Source: Paenibacillus gallinarum
Lineage (GTDB): Bacteria > Bacillota > Bacilli > Paenibacillales > Paenibacillaceae
Length of the DNA stretch: 64,000 nt
Assembly: GCF_014836635.1 (NCBI RefSeq)
Contig: NZ_JACSQL010000002.1
Location: 558,001 to 622,000, forward strand
Direction of reading: 5' to 3'
Position 1 is the stretch's first letter. Each line of letters starts with the position of its first letter. The notes beneath the pieces are model-generated. The model saw only the letters and a list, made by a program, of their open reading frames with translations, searched no databases and was not told the DNA's origin. Below, in pieces: positions 1-8,383 of the stretch. Position numbers and translations under genes: made by a program.

Positions 1-79
1 GGAAACAAGAGTAGATGTATGCACCTTACCTTTAGGTGGGAGATTTAAAAACTTAAATCATTTTGGGAGGAATAAAACA

Positions 80-790
80 ATGACTAACAAAAGACAAACG
101 ATATGGCTCGTGTCCATGCTGAGTCTAATGGTCGTACTTTCTGCTTACTATCTATTCACAGAAGATACGGGGACATCTAGCCAGGTAGCAGAAACACAGC
201 AAATCAAAGGTACGCCTAGCGATGCACAGGAAGCTTCCGCAACGAATCCGCTGGATGGACTTGTTGTAAACGAAGTTGTTACAGAAGGTCTGGTAACAGG
301 GGAACAAACGGATGAGACCGGTGCTCCGGTTGCTCCTGATGCAGTCAAAGAAGAAGAAGTAACCTCAGAAAAAACGGATGCGGCAAAGACAGATGAAGAA
401 GTATTGAAAGAAATGGAAGCTCAAAACACGTCCGCTTCTGCTGCTAACATATTTGAAAATTATCAATGGGAGCGTACCGCTGAGAATTCAAGAATAGAAA
501 GTGAACTGCTTGCAACAGCAGGCGACAACAGTAAAACACCAGAAGAGAATGCAAAAGCAGTGGAGCAATTGCGTATACTAGAAGAGAAGAATTCAAAAAT
601 TACGGGGATTGAAGAGCAACTTTCTCAGCAATATACAAATGCAATTGTAGAAGAAGATAACGATCAATATAAAGTGGTCGTGATCAGCGAAAAACTGGAA
701 GCGAAAGATGCGGTTACCATCGTTGATATGGTCATTAATGAGCTTGATGTAACACAAGATAAAGTTCGAGTACAGTATGTAAAAGAATAA
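80..790 (+). CDS. spoIIIAH: Stage III sporulation protein AH
   Basis: A 236-residue bitopic protein: short cytosolic N-terminus, one membrane segment at about residues 10-27, a Glu/Thr-rich variable linker, then a conserved C-terminal domain from about residue 130. Length, topology and position directly ahead of accB-accC match SpoIIIAH. In the family this mother-cell membrane protein has a YscJ/FliF-like ring domain that binds forespore SpoIIQ and forms part of the channel linking the two compartments. It is the last gene of the spoIIIA operon, the rest of which lies left of the window. GGGAGG precedes the ATG by about 9 bases. The first 79 bases hold no reading frame I can identify; they may contain the 3' end of spoIIIAG. 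Confidence 0.9.
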   Translation: MTNKRQTIWLVSMLSLMVVLSAYYLFTEDTGTSSQVAETQQIKGTPSDAQEASATNPLDGLVVNEVVTEGLVTGEQTDETGAPVAPDAVKEEEVTSEKTDAAKTDEEVLKEMEAQNTSASAANIFENYQWERTAENSRIESELLATAGDNSKTPEENAKAVEQLRILEEKNSKITGIEEQLSQQYTNAIVEEDNDQYKVVVISEKLEAKDAVTIVDMVINELDVTQDKVRVQYVKE

Positions 791-813
791 ACAGCGTGCT
801 CACTTTTAGGGAA

Positions 814-850
814 GAGCCTCGGGACAACGTTTCCGGGCTCTTTCCATTTT
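814..850 (+). terminator. Terminator of the spoIIIA operon
   Basis: Imperfect GC-rich hairpin (GAGCCTCGG pairing with CCGGGCTC) followed by TTTCCATTTTT, 23 bases after the spoIIIAH stop. Confidence 0.75.
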
Positions 851-857
851 TAATGAT

Positions 858-868
858 TGTGATATAAT
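858..868 (+). promoter_or_regulatory. Candidate extended -10 promoter of accB
   Basis: TGTGATATAAT lies about 60 bases before the accB start and just after the spoIIIA terminator. A perfect TATAAT hexamer has a TG element a few bases upstream, but no convincing -35 is visible at the usual distance. Confidence 0.4.
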
Positions 869-929
869 ACATAACGTTATCACTGTCCGAGTGAAGATGG
901 CAGTATGCCGAAGGAGTGAACTATAATTC

Positions 930-1427
930 ATGTTTAAATTAAATGAAATTAAAGAATTAATAAAGCTGATTGATGAAACTTCTGTACAAGAGGTTGAGAT
1001 TGAAAACGAAGGTTCCAAACTGACAATACGCAAGCCAGGTCCGACTGAATATGTACAAGCACCAGTAAACGTAAGTACATATCCGCCTGCAACTCAGATG
1101 ATGCAGCCAAATTATACACCTGCAAGCAACATGCCTGGAAATCAAGCAGCGCCTGTTCAGGAATCACCGGAGAAGACGGAGTCAAATTTACATAAGATTG
1201 TTTCGCCTATGGTGGGTACATTTTATTCCTCACCGTCGCCAGAAGCAGCAGCCTTTGTAAGTCCAGGCAGCAAAGTGACGGAGAAAACAACCGTATGTAT
1301 TGTAGAAGCAATGAAACTCATGAACGAGATTGAAGCTGACGTTAAAGGCGAGATCGTTGAGATCCTCGTACAAAATGGTCAACTCGTTGAATACGGTCAA
1401 CCTTTGTTCTTGGTTAAATCGGAGTAA
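930..1427 (+). CDS. accB: Acetyl-CoA carboxylase biotin carboxyl carrier protein
   Basis: 165 residues. An N-terminal family segment (about 1-40) is followed by a Pro/Ala/Gln-rich flexible linker (about 40-85) and a C-terminal biotinyl domain. The biotin attachment motif VEAMKLMNE places the modified lysine at residue 129. AccB carries carboxybiotin between AccC and the carboxyltransferase AccAD in the first committed step of fatty acid synthesis. It sits 67 bases ahead of accC, the usual accBC operon. AAGGAG lies about 13 bases before the ATG, slightly far. Confidence 0.97.
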   Translation: MFKLNEIKELIKLIDETSVQEVEIENEGSKLTIRKPGPTEYVQAPVNVSTYPPATQMMQPNYTPASNMPGNQAAPVQESPEKTESNLHKIVSPMVGTFYSSPSPEAAAFVSPGSKVTEKTTVCIVEAMKLMNEIEADVKGEIVEILVQNGQLVEYGQPLFLVKSE

Positions 1428-1494
1428 TCTCCTATTGGTGAACCACTCTGTAGTACGGTTTCATTAGAGTAAAGCTCCAAAGGAGGATATATAA

Positions 1495-2838
1495 ATGAAT
1501 TTTCAAAAAATATTGATTGCTAACCGCGGTGAGATTGCCGTTCGGATTATTCGTGCCTGTAAAGAACTTGGCATCTCAACGGTAGCTGTCTATTCAGAGG
1601 CAGACCGAGATGCGCTGCATGTACGTCTTGCAGATGAGGCGTATTGCATCGGACCTGTTCTTTCAAAAGAGAGTTATCTTAATATTACAAATATTATGAG
1701 TGTTGCAACCCTAACAGAATGTGATGCAATTCACCCTGGCTATGGTTTTTTAGCTGAGAATGCTGATTTTGCAGAAATTTGTGAGTCTTGCAATATTTCG
1801 TTTATTGGCCCATCAGCAGAGGCTATTACCAAAATGGGAGACAAAGCGGTTGCAAAACAAACGATGAGAGATGCAGGAGTACCTGTTATTCCGGGATCTG
1901 ATGGACTGGTTGAAGATTTAGACCAAGCAGTTATGATTGCCCGCGATATCGGCTATCCTATTATTATTAAAGCTACCGCAGGCGGTGGAGGTAAAGGGAT
2001 TCGCATCGCAGAGGATGAGGAATCTCTTGTCAAACAAATTACAGCGGCTCAGCAGGAAGCACAAAAAGCTTTCGGAAATGCCGGCGTTTATCTCGAAAAA
2101 TTCTTAACAGGTATGAAACACGTAGAGATTCAGATCATTGCAGACAAGCATGGTAATGCGGTTCATTTAGGGGAAAGAGACTGCTCCATTCAGCGCAGAA
2201 GACAAAAGCTGATTGAAGAAGCACCGTGTCCGATCCTAAGCGAAGAAACGCGTCAAAGTATGGGAGATGCTGCAGTACGTGCTGCACTGGCTGTAAACTA
2301 TTCTGGAGCGGGAACTCTTGAATTTTTGCTTAGCCCAGACGGGGATTTTTACTTCATGGAAATGAATACCAGAATTCAGGTAGAACATCCTGTTACAGAA
2401 ATGGTTACAGGCGTCGATCTGATCAAAGAAATGATTTCTGTAATTGAAGGGAATCCGTTGTCCTTTACCCAGGAAGACATCGTGATTAACGGTTGGTCTA
2501 TTGAATGCCGAATTAATGCAGAAGATCCTAGCCGTAATTTTATGCCTGCTCCAGGTAAAATCAATTTCTATTTGCCTCCTGGAGGCCCAGGCGTAAGAGT
2601 AGACAGTGCTGCGTACCAAGGTTATAACATCCCGCCATATTATGACTCTATGATTGCAAAACTAATTGTATGGGCTCCTACACGGGATGAAGCGATTAAC
2701 AAAATGAGACGTGCGCTTTCTGAGTTTGCGGTAGAAGGTATTCCTACTACGATCCCATTCCATATGAGATTGCTTGAGCATCCGGTGTTTGGCAAAGGTG
2801 ATTTTGATATTAAATTTTTGGAAGAAAACGAGATTTAA
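1495..2838 (+). CDS. accC: Acetyl-CoA carboxylase biotin carboxylase subunit
   Basis: 447 residues, the normal length for AccC. The N-terminal carboxylase domain begins [17 protein letters not shown]. The ATP-grasp domain shows the glycine-rich loop [10 protein letters not shown] near residue 165 and the [14 protein letters not shown] signature near residue 290, and the C-terminal carboxylase domain follows. It carboxylates biotin on AccB using ATP and bicarbonate. AAGGAGG sits 8 bases before the ATG. It is co-transcribed with accB, and the Asp23-family gene behind it probably has its own promoter. Confidence 0.98.
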   Translation: MNFQKILIANRGEIAVRIIRACKELGISTVAVYSEADRDALHVRLADEAYCIGPVLSKESYLNITNIMSVATLTECDAIHPGYGFLAENADFAEICESCNISFIGPSAEAITKMGDKAVAKQTMRDAGVPVIPGSDGLVEDLDQAVMIARDIGYPIIIKATAGGGGKGIRIAEDEESLVKQITAAQQEAQKAFGNAGVYLEKFLTGMKHVEIQIIADKHGNAVHLGERDCSIQRRRQKLIEEAPCPILSEETRQSMGDAAVRAALAVNYSGAGTLEFLLSPDGDFYFMEMNTRIQVEHPVTEMVTGVDLIKEMISVIEGNPLSFTQEDIVINGWSIECRINAEDPSRNFMPAPGKINFYLPPGGPGVRVDSAAYQGYNIPPYYDSMIAKLIVWAPTRDEAINKMRRALSEFAVEGIPTTIPFHMRLLEHPVFGKGDFDIKFLEENEI

Positions 2839-2856
2839 ATGTCATAATAAGCTTGT

Positions 2857-2885
2857 TTGTCATAATGTCCAGCGAATGCTATAGT
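2857..2885 (+). promoter_or_regulatory. Sigma-A promoter of the Asp23-family gene
   Basis: TTGTCA and TATAGT separated by 17 bases, with TGC directly before the -10 (extended -10). It lies in the accC to Asp23-family gap, about 70 bases before the next start codon. Confidence 0.7.
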
Positions 2886-2955
2886 ATGAATAATAAGTAC
2901 GCGTGTCTTCTTGTGGACGTGAGGAAACTTAAACTTTGAGAGGTGTGTTGATATC

Positions 2956-3369
2956 ATGAGCACATTGCCGACGGAATTCGAAAGAACAGAGATTGGTGAA
3001 ATTCAGATTGCGCCAGAAGTGATTGAAGTAATCGCAGGTCTTGCAACCGTTGAAGTCAGCGGTGTAGCAGGAATGAGCGGTGGATTCGCTGGTGGCTTTG
3101 CTGAACTGCTTGGTCGTAAAAATTTGTCCAAGGGTGTAAAAGTCGAGGTTGGTCAACGCGAGGCTGCAGTTGACGTTTCTGTTATCATCGAATATGGAAA
3201 TCGTATTCCTGATGTAGCTTCTTCCATCCAACAAAATGTGAAACGCTCCATTGAAAACATGACAGGTTTAACTGTTGTGGAAGTCAATGTGCAGGTACAT
3301 GATGTTCAGTTCAAAACGGCTGAACGTATGGATGACCAGACTGAGCTGACTCCACAGCGTGTGAAATAA
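2956..3369 (+). CDS. yqhY: Asp23/Gls24 family envelope stress protein (YqhY-like)
   Basis: 137 residues with the Asp23 core: EIQIAPEVIEVIAGLAT, a Gly-rich loop (GVAGMSGGFAGGFAELLGRK), a VDVSVIIEYG strand and the C-terminal VVEVNVQVHDV strand. No membrane segment, so it is cytosolic unless tethered. The next gene encodes AmaP, the membrane anchor for Asp23-type proteins. In B. subtilis the orthologue YqhY also lies behind accBC, and its loss has been linked to altered acetyl-CoA carboxylase activity. I take the same link here from synteny. RBS is GAGAGGTG. Confidence 0.93.
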   Translation: MSTLPTEFERTEIGEIQIAPEVIEVIAGLATVEVSGVAGMSGGFAGGFAELLGRKNLSKGVKVEVGQREAAVDVSVIIEYGNRIPDVASSIQQNVKRSIENMTGLTVVEVNVQVHDVQFKTAERMDDQTELTPQRVK

Positions 3370-3379
3370 AATAATTGAC

Positions 3380-3424
3380 CTAAACCCCCGGTGATCGCAC
3401 CAGGGGTTTAGTCCTTCCTTTTTG
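3380..3424 (+). terminator. Terminator after the Asp23-family gene
   Basis: CTAAACCCC pairs with GGGGTTTAG around a 14-base loop, followed by TCCTTCCTTTTT. It separates the yqhY-like gene from amaP. Confidence 0.8.
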
Positions 3425-3474
3425 ACTGGATGTAAAGCTTTTTTTATTTGTTGATTGAGGAGGTTATTCTGTTC

Positions 3475-4014
3475 GTGGCTAAAATACTGGACAGGCTTTT
3501 GCTGTTTATCTACAGTTTAAGTGTTGGCATTATATCTGTACTGATAATCCTCCTTTTAAGCGGTCTTACTCCTGATATTGTTCCGAGTCAGTATAATGAA
3601 ATGACGACTATTATTGTTATTTCGGTTGCCGCTGTTCTGTTTTTACTTAGTATGCGGTTCTTCTATATTTCTGTTCGCAGAGACCAAGGTTCGCTGCCAT
3701 CTGTTGATCAGCGGACGGAGTATGGCGATGTCCAGATTTCGATGGAAACGATTGAAAATCTTTGTCTGAAGGCTTCATCTAAATTCCGAAGTGTTCGTGA
3801 TGTAAAGTCTCGTATCCATGTTACGGAAGCGGGTCTTGAGATTACAATTCGTGCGATCGTTGACGGAGAAAGTTCGATTCCGCAGCTGACAACAGAATTA
3901 CAGAAAGCAATTCATGACTATGTACAAGAAATTACAGGAATCCCGGTATCTCATGTATCGGTATATATTGCTAATCTTGTGCAATCACCGAACTATAAGA
4001 GCCGAGTAGAATAG
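3475..4014 (+). CDS. amaP: Alkaline-shock membrane anchor protein AmaP
   Basis: 179 residues from the GTG at 3475. Two membrane segments (about residues 6-30 and 46-64) are followed by a cytosolic Asp23-like domain with the QISMETIENLC and ETIENLCLKASSKFR region, ending VSHVSVYIANLV. The architecture matches AmaP, which tethers Asp23 proteins to the membrane in Staphylococcus. A longer frame opens at TTG 3448, but GAGGAGGT at 3457-3464 lies inside it and 10 bases before the GTG. The resulting N-terminus MAKILDRLLLFIYSLSV is what the family shows. Confidence 0.88.
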   Translation: MAKILDRLLLFIYSLSVGIISVLIILLLSGLTPDIVPSQYNEMTTIIVISVAAVLFLLSMRFFYISVRRDQGSLPSVDQRTEYGDVQISMETIENLCLKASSKFRSVRDVKSRIHVTEAGLEITIRAIVDGESSIPQLTTELQKAIHDYVQEITGIPVSHVSVYIANLVQSPNYKSRVE

Positions 4015-4027
4015 AGGTGACTCACGG

Positions 4028-4261
4028 ATGCCGTGGAAAGAAATCTGGGAGAGTCATAGAGGTCGGATTACTGGAATTGCCGGAGGATTATTTTTCGGTA
4101 TTGTTTATTTGATGTTTGGTTTTTGGGATATGTTGTTCTTTGCACTCGTGGTGTTTATCGGATATACGCTTGGCAGAAGAAGTGATGAGAGATTACCCCT
4201 TGTTTTTCCTTGGAGAAACTGGATGGGGTATCTATCTGAACGCTGGCGTCCATTCAAATAA
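4028..4261 (+). CDS. DUF2273 family small membrane protein
   Basis: 77 residues with two closely spaced hydrophobic segments (about 14-30 and 32-48) in a hairpin, then a basic C-terminus. DUF2273 proteins are regularly encoded next to Asp23/AmaP, as here: it starts 13 bases after amaP behind GAGGTGA. It probably helps hold the Asp23-type complex at the membrane; its biochemical role is not known. The 145 bases that follow, before nusB, are AT-rich without a clear terminator or reading frame. Confidence 0.85.
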   Translation: MPWKEIWESHRGRITGIAGGLFFGIVYLMFGFWDMLFFALVVFIGYTLGRRSDERLPLVFPWRNWMGYLSERWRPFK

Positions 4262-4406
4262 GACCTGTGATATGCTATTTTTGCCAAAAAGAGCTGCAGT
4301 TTCTTCATGTCCATTTTTGGGAAAAAATCAGCATGCCATAGGTTTTTTTTGTGTGAAGAATAAGGATAATAGGTTATGTATATGAGAAAGAAGCAGGAGG
4401 CAGGAA

Positions 4407-4856
4407 ATGAAAAGACGTTTGGCGAGGGAATTTGTAGTACAAAGTCTGTATTCAATGGAAATGAACGCTGTGGAGGCTGAGCAAGCAGTAAATATGCTCT
4501 TTCAGGAAGCAGCGGAAGAGAATGAAGGGGAAGTTGAAGTTAAGAGTGAAGATGCAATGCGTGCATACGTACTTGAGCATGTTCGCGGGGTATGGGAAAC
4601 TAAAGATGCACTCGACAAACTTCTTGTCGATTATCTGAAAGGCTGGCAAGTAAGCCGTCTATCCAGAGTCGATCGTCAAATTTTGAGATTGGCAGCTTAT
4701 GAGATGTTGTATCGTGAAGATGTACCTGCAAAAGTATCTGTTAACGAGGCGATCGAGTTGTCCAAACATTTTGGTACAGTGGAATCCGGTAAGTTCGTTA
4801 ATGGTGTACTTGGAAAAATGATTCAGGATATTGATACTTTGAAATCAAACCTCTAG
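4407..4856 (+). CDS. nusB: Transcription antitermination factor NusB
   Basis: 149 residues, all-helical NusB/RsmB-like fold. Typical landmarks are the [18 protein letters not shown] start, the central [15 protein letters not shown] motif and [14 protein letters not shown] with [10 protein letters not shown] near the end. NusB binds boxA RNA with NusE (S10) and keeps RNA polymerase elongating through rRNA operons. RBS GGAGGCAGG is 5-9 bases upstream. It opens a run of same-strand genes (folD, xseA, xseB, ispA) with short gaps, an arrangement conserved in Bacillus. Confidence 0.97.
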   Translation: MKRRLAREFVVQSLYSMEMNAVEAEQAVNMLFQEAAEENEGEVEVKSEDAMRAYVLEHVRGVWETKDALDKLLVDYLKGWQVSRLSRVDRQILRLAAYEMLYREDVPAKVSVNEAIELSKHFGTVESGKFVNGVLGKMIQDIDTLKSNL

Positions 4857-4879
4857 TCAAATCAAGGGAGAGAAGAGAC

Positions 4880-5737
4880 ATGACGGCAACGATTATTAGC
4901 GGAAAACAAGTATCTGAAGAAATTCGTAGAGGAATAACAGAAGAAGTGACACAGCTGAAAGAACAGGGCGTTGTTCCAGGGCTTGCTGTAGTTCTTGTTG
5001 GAGAAGACCCAGCTTCACAAGTTTATGTACGCAATAAGGAAAAAGCGTGTCATGATCTTGGTTTCTATTCTGAAGTACACCGCCTTTCTGCAGATACGTC
5101 TGAAGAAGAGCTTCTTGCACTAGTTGATCGTTTGAACCGTCAGATGAGTATTAATGGAATTTTGGTGCAATTGCCTCTACCGGGGCATATTGACGAGAAG
5201 AAAGTGATAAATGCAATTTCCGTGGACAAAGATGTAGATGGATTCCATCCTATAAATGTTGGTAATTTAGTGATTGGAGACGACAGTTTGCTTCCTTGTA
5301 CACCGGCAGGAGTTATTGAACTTATCAAGCGTACCGGGCTAGAAATTAGCGGGAAACATGCCGTTGTTATTGGTCGCAGTAACATTGTAGGTAAACCGGT
5401 ATCTCTGCTTCTACAACGCGAAAATGCTACAGTGACCATGTGTCATTCACGTACAGCGAATATGCAGGAGCTTGCAAAGCAAGCAGATATCCTTGTTGTA
5501 GCAATTGGCCGTGCTAACTTCATTGACGCAAGTTATATTAAAGAAGGCGCAGTTGTCATCGACGTAGGCATGAATCGTCTAGAGACTGGAAAACTTGCAG
5601 GCGATGTTGATTTTGAAAGTGCAAAAGAAATATCGGGTGCGATTACCCCTGTTCCTGGTGGAGTGGGACCGATGACAATTACGATGCTCATGCAAAATAC
5701 GCTGCTTTCCGCAAAACGTGCTCATGGTCTGAATTAA
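4880..5737 (+). CDS. folD: Bifunctional methylene-THF dehydrogenase/methenyl-THF cyclohydrolase
   Basis: 285 residues. The catalytic N-terminal domain has the [20 protein letters not shown] motif, whose conserved YxxxK carries the essential Lys, and [11 protein letters not shown]. The NADP-binding domain has [17 protein letters not shown] and the C-terminal [16 protein letters not shown] signature. FolD interconverts 5,10-methylene-THF and 10-formyl-THF for purine and fMet synthesis. The gap to nusB is 23 bases and to xseA 14 bases, so they are likely one transcript. Confidence 0.98.
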   Translation: MTATIISGKQVSEEIRRGITEEVTQLKEQGVVPGLAVVLVGEDPASQVYVRNKEKACHDLGFYSEVHRLSADTSEEELLALVDRLNRQMSINGILVQLPLPGHIDEKKVINAISVDKDVDGFHPINVGNLVIGDDSLLPCTPAGVIELIKRTGLEISGKHAVVIGRSNIVGKPVSLLLQRENATVTMCHSRTANMQELAKQADILVVAIGRANFIDASYIKEGAVVIDVGMNRLETGKLAGDVDFESAKEISGAITPVPGGVGPMTITMLMQNTLLSAKRAHGLN

Positions 5738-5751
5738 AAAGGGGTGTTCTG

Positions 5752-7113
5752 ATGGCAGAACAGCGGATTTACTCTATAAAAGATATCAATCGTTATATTC
5801 GAATGAAGATGGATTCAGATAACCTGTTGTCTAGTGTATGGATCCGCGGGGAAATATCGAATTTTACGCATCATTCGAGCGGTCATATGTACTTTACCCT
5901 GAAAGATGAAGGAAGCCGAATTAAGTCGATTATGTTTGCAACACATAATCGGCGTCTTCCCTTCATTCCGAAGGAAGGAGCGAGAGTCATCGCTCAAGGA
6001 AATATCACCGTATTTGAACGAGATGGACAATATCAATTTTATGCAACCCAAATGCAGCCTGACGGTATCGGCAGTCTGTATTTGGCTTATGAACAATTAA
6101 AAAAGAAACTAGAACAAGAAGGCCTGTTTGCTGCGCAGCGCAAACGTCCTTTGCCACGATATCCAAAAACGATTGGCGTAATCACCTCACCGACTGGTGC
6201 AGCAGTGAGAGATATTATTACCACCATCACTCGCCGCTATCCACTTGCTGAGGTTATTTTATATCCTGTGGTTGTACAAGGTAAGGCTGCTGCGGCATCG
6301 ATCGTAAGAGCGCTTCGCGCGGTGAATCAAATGGAAGAGGCAGATGTGGTTATTGTAGGCCGCGGAGGCGGCTCTTTAGAGGAACTGTGGGCGTTTAATG
6401 AGGAGATCGTCGCAAGAGCGATTACGGAGTCTGAAATTCCTGTCATCTCAGCGGTAGGTCATGAAACCGATTTTACAATTGCTGATTTTGCCGCAGATGT
6501 TCGTGCAGCTACCCCAACAGCGGCGGCAGAACTTGCCGTTCCGCACCAATTGGAACTGAAGGACCAAGTTGACGTTATGAAGCGCAGATTGAAGCAAAGT
6601 TTGATGACGAGAGCAAGACATGGAAGGGAACGCCTGAATCAGTTATCCCGTTCATCTGTGTTAGTGAACCCAAGCCGTTCTCTAATTCAGCACACAGAGC
6701 GATTAGATCAGCTGACCATGAGACTTTCGCGATCTACAGATTCTAAGCTGCGTTTTGCACGTGAAAAACAAGAACGGATGAAGATCTCTTTGTCCAGATT
6801 TAATCCATCAGATCAAGTTGCCGCAGCTCAGAAGCAGGTTATACAAAACCGGAGACAGCTCGAAGCTGCAATGCGAATTCAAATAAAAGAAACACGTCAG
6901 AAGCTAGGATCAAATCTTAGGCATCTGGACGCATTAAGTCCTTTGAAGGTAATGTCGAGAGGCTATAGCCTTGTCTATAATGAGGACGAAAAACAGCTTG
7001 TGAAATCAACCAACGATGTATTACCAGGTGATGTAATTAAGATCAAGCTGAGTGATGGCGGACTCTCCTGTCAAGTGTGGGAAATAAAGGAGGATAATAA
7101 GGATGACAAATGA
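5752..7113 (+). CDS. xseA: Exodeoxyribonuclease VII large subunit
   Basis: 453 residues. An N-terminal OB-fold (about 1-105, beginning YSIKDINRYIRMKM) is followed by the catalytic domain with RYPKTIGVITSPTGAAVRDI, VGRGGGSLEELWAFN and AVGHETDFTIADFAAD. A long coiled-coil region (about 260-390) and a C-terminal segment (SRGYSLV) complete it. With XseB it degrades single-stranded DNA to oligonucleotides. Its stop overlaps xseB by 11 bases, which favours coupled translation. Confidence 0.97.
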   Translation: MAEQRIYSIKDINRYIRMKMDSDNLLSSVWIRGEISNFTHHSSGHMYFTLKDEGSRIKSIMFATHNRRLPFIPKEGARVIAQGNITVFERDGQYQFYATQMQPDGIGSLYLAYEQLKKKLEQEGLFAAQRKRPLPRYPKTIGVITSPTGAAVRDIITTITRRYPLAEVILYPVVVQGKAAAASIVRALRAVNQMEEADVVIVGRGGGSLEELWAFNEEIVARAITESEIPVISAVGHETDFTIADFAADVRAATPTAAAELAVPHQLELKDQVDVMKRRLKQSLMTRARHGRERLNQLSRSSVLVNPSRSLIQHTERLDQLTMRLSRSTDSKLRFAREKQERMKISLSRFNPSDQVAAAQKQVIQNRRQLEAAMRIQIKETRQKLGSNLRHLDALSPLKVMSRGYSLVYNEDEKQLVKSTNDVLPGDVIKIKLSDGGLSCQVWEIKEDNKDDK

Positions 7114-7357
7114 AGCGGAACTCAGTTTTGAAGCAGCGATGGCTGAACTCGAATTAGTGGTTAACCAGCTCGAACGAGGGGATGTTCCTTTGGAACAAGC
7201 GATCGAGCTATTCCAACGTGGAATGAAGCTGTCTCAGCTCTGTAATCATAAGCTTGAGCAAGTAGAACGCAAAATTGAGATTATAGTAGAAGAAGATGGA
7301 GCTTACCGCAAACAAGCATTTGGAGGCATGGAAGAAGAGGGCGGTGTCTCTCTGTGA
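7103..7357 (+). CDS. xseB: Exodeoxyribonuclease VII small subunit
   Basis: 84 residues, the usual size. It shows the two-helix XseB pattern SFEAAMAELELVVNQLERGD and PLEQAIELFQRGMKLSQLC. Many XseB chains wrap the coiled coil of one XseA. The start lies inside the end of xseA, behind GGAGG at about 7090, and its stop overlaps the GTG start of ispA (GTGA). Confidence 0.95.
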   Translation: MTNEAELSFEAAMAELELVVNQLERGDVPLEQAIELFQRGMKLSQLCNHKLEQVERKIEIIVEEDGAYRKQAFGGMEEEGGVSL

Positions 7358-8256
7358 CGAGACCTTCTGTAGAGCTCTATATCCAGAACATCGCTGACAT
7401 ACTCATGAATGAACTTGAACATGTTATACCGGCGAATTGGGATGTACCAACTCATTTAAAAGAATCGATGATGTACTCGCTTATGGCGGGCGGAAAAAGA
7501 CTACGCCCTGTCCTCGTGCTTGCAGCTACAGAAGCCTTTGGAGTAGATCGTAAAGCGGCATTACCGGTAGCGGCTGCCGTAGAGATGGTGCATACCTATT
7601 CACTTATCCATGATGATCTTCCGGCTATGGATAATGATGATTATCGCAGAGGAAGACTCACGAATCATAAAGTGTACGGAGAAGCTATGGCAATTCTCGC
7701 TGGAGATGCGCTGTTAACGCATGCTTTTTACAGTATTATTCAATCTGGTAGAAAGTATGGCATCCCTGCGGATCGTTTGCTTGATATCGTTGAAGATTTA
7801 TCTGAATATGCGGGTGCACGCGGAATGGTCGGCGGTCAGGTTGCGGATATGGAAGGTGAGCAAGGAATGACCTCTATGTCTCAACTAGAATATATCCATC
7901 TTCACAAAACAGGAGATTTAATGATTTTTTCGCTTGTAGCGGGAGGTCGTATCGCGGGAGCAAACGAAGAACAACTTCAAGCTTTACGTATTTTTGGACG
8001 AGATTTGGGGCTTGCTTTTCAGATACAGGACGATATTCTTGATCTGATCGGTGATGAACAGAAACTTGGAAAGAAAACACAGAGTGATGTTGCCCAGCAG
8101 AAGGTAACTTATCCTTACTTTATTGGGATGGAAGAATCTGTAGCTGAAGTGAAACGCCTTACACAATCGGCTAAGGATGCACTTATTCAAGGGGAAATTC
8201 CTGACCCAGCACGTCTATTTGAAATAGCAGATTATCTCATGAAACGGGATCATTAA
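7354..8256 (+). CDS. ispA: Polyprenyl (farnesyl) diphosphate synthase
   Basis: 300 residues. It has both Asp-rich motifs: the first at LIHDDLPAMDNDDYRRG (DDxxxxD, the bacterial farnesyl-type spacing with two residues inserted) and the second at FQIQDDILDLIGD. The GGKRLRPVL substrate motif is near residue 48. It condenses IPP with DMAPP/GPP to make FPP for quinones, undecaprenyl phosphate and carotenoids. The GTG start overlaps the xseB stop by 4 bases. dxs follows, so the isoprenoid genes are clustered. A geranylgeranyl product cannot be excluded from sequence alone. Confidence 0.95.
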   Translation: MTRPSVELYIQNIADILMNELEHVIPANWDVPTHLKESMMYSLMAGGKRLRPVLVLAATEAFGVDRKAALPVAAAVEMVHTYSLIHDDLPAMDNDDYRRGRLTNHKVYGEAMAILAGDALLTHAFYSIIQSGRKYGIPADRLLDIVEDLSEYAGARGMVGGQVADMEGEQGMTSMSQLEYIHLHKTGDLMIFSLVAGGRIAGANEEQLQALRIFGRDLGLAFQIQDDILDLIGDEQKLGKKTQSDVAQQKVTYPYFIGMEESVAEVKRLTQSAKDALIQGEIPDPARLFEIADYLMKRDH

Positions 8257-8267
8257 TCTGAAAACCG

Positions 8268-8326
8268 CCTAAAATCATGATCGGAAAATGACGAAATTTA
8301 TGATTTAGGTTGTGATGTGATATAAT
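8268..8326 (+). promoter_or_regulatory. Inverted repeat and candidate promoter ahead of dxs
   Basis: CCTAAAATCAT (8268-8278) and ATGATTTAGG (8300-8309) form an imperfect dyad 21 bases apart. A TATAAT hexamer follows at 8321-8326, with a weak -35. There is no U-tract, so the dyad looks more like an operator or leader element than a terminator. Confidence 0.4.
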
Positions 8327-8383
8327 GGGGACTATGTTTGGAGATACTTATCAAAAATTTATGAAGGAAAGCGGGGATTTCAC

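Noticed and set aside
1..79. 3' end of spoIIIAG at the left edge
   Set aside because: Expected by synteny, but none of the three frames shows a recognisable SpoIIIAG C-terminus in so short a stretch, so I did not call it.
2236..2619. Antisense open frame of 127 codons within accC
   Set aside because: Complement of a conserved coding region, no RBS, composition explained by accC codons. The same applies to the other antisense frames inside genes.
4262..4406. Hairpin or extra small gene between DUF2273 and nusB
   Set aside because: A plus-strand frame runs through this gap but has no convincing RBS and is the +2 shadow of the DUF2273 gene; the T-run near 4345 lacks a good stem.
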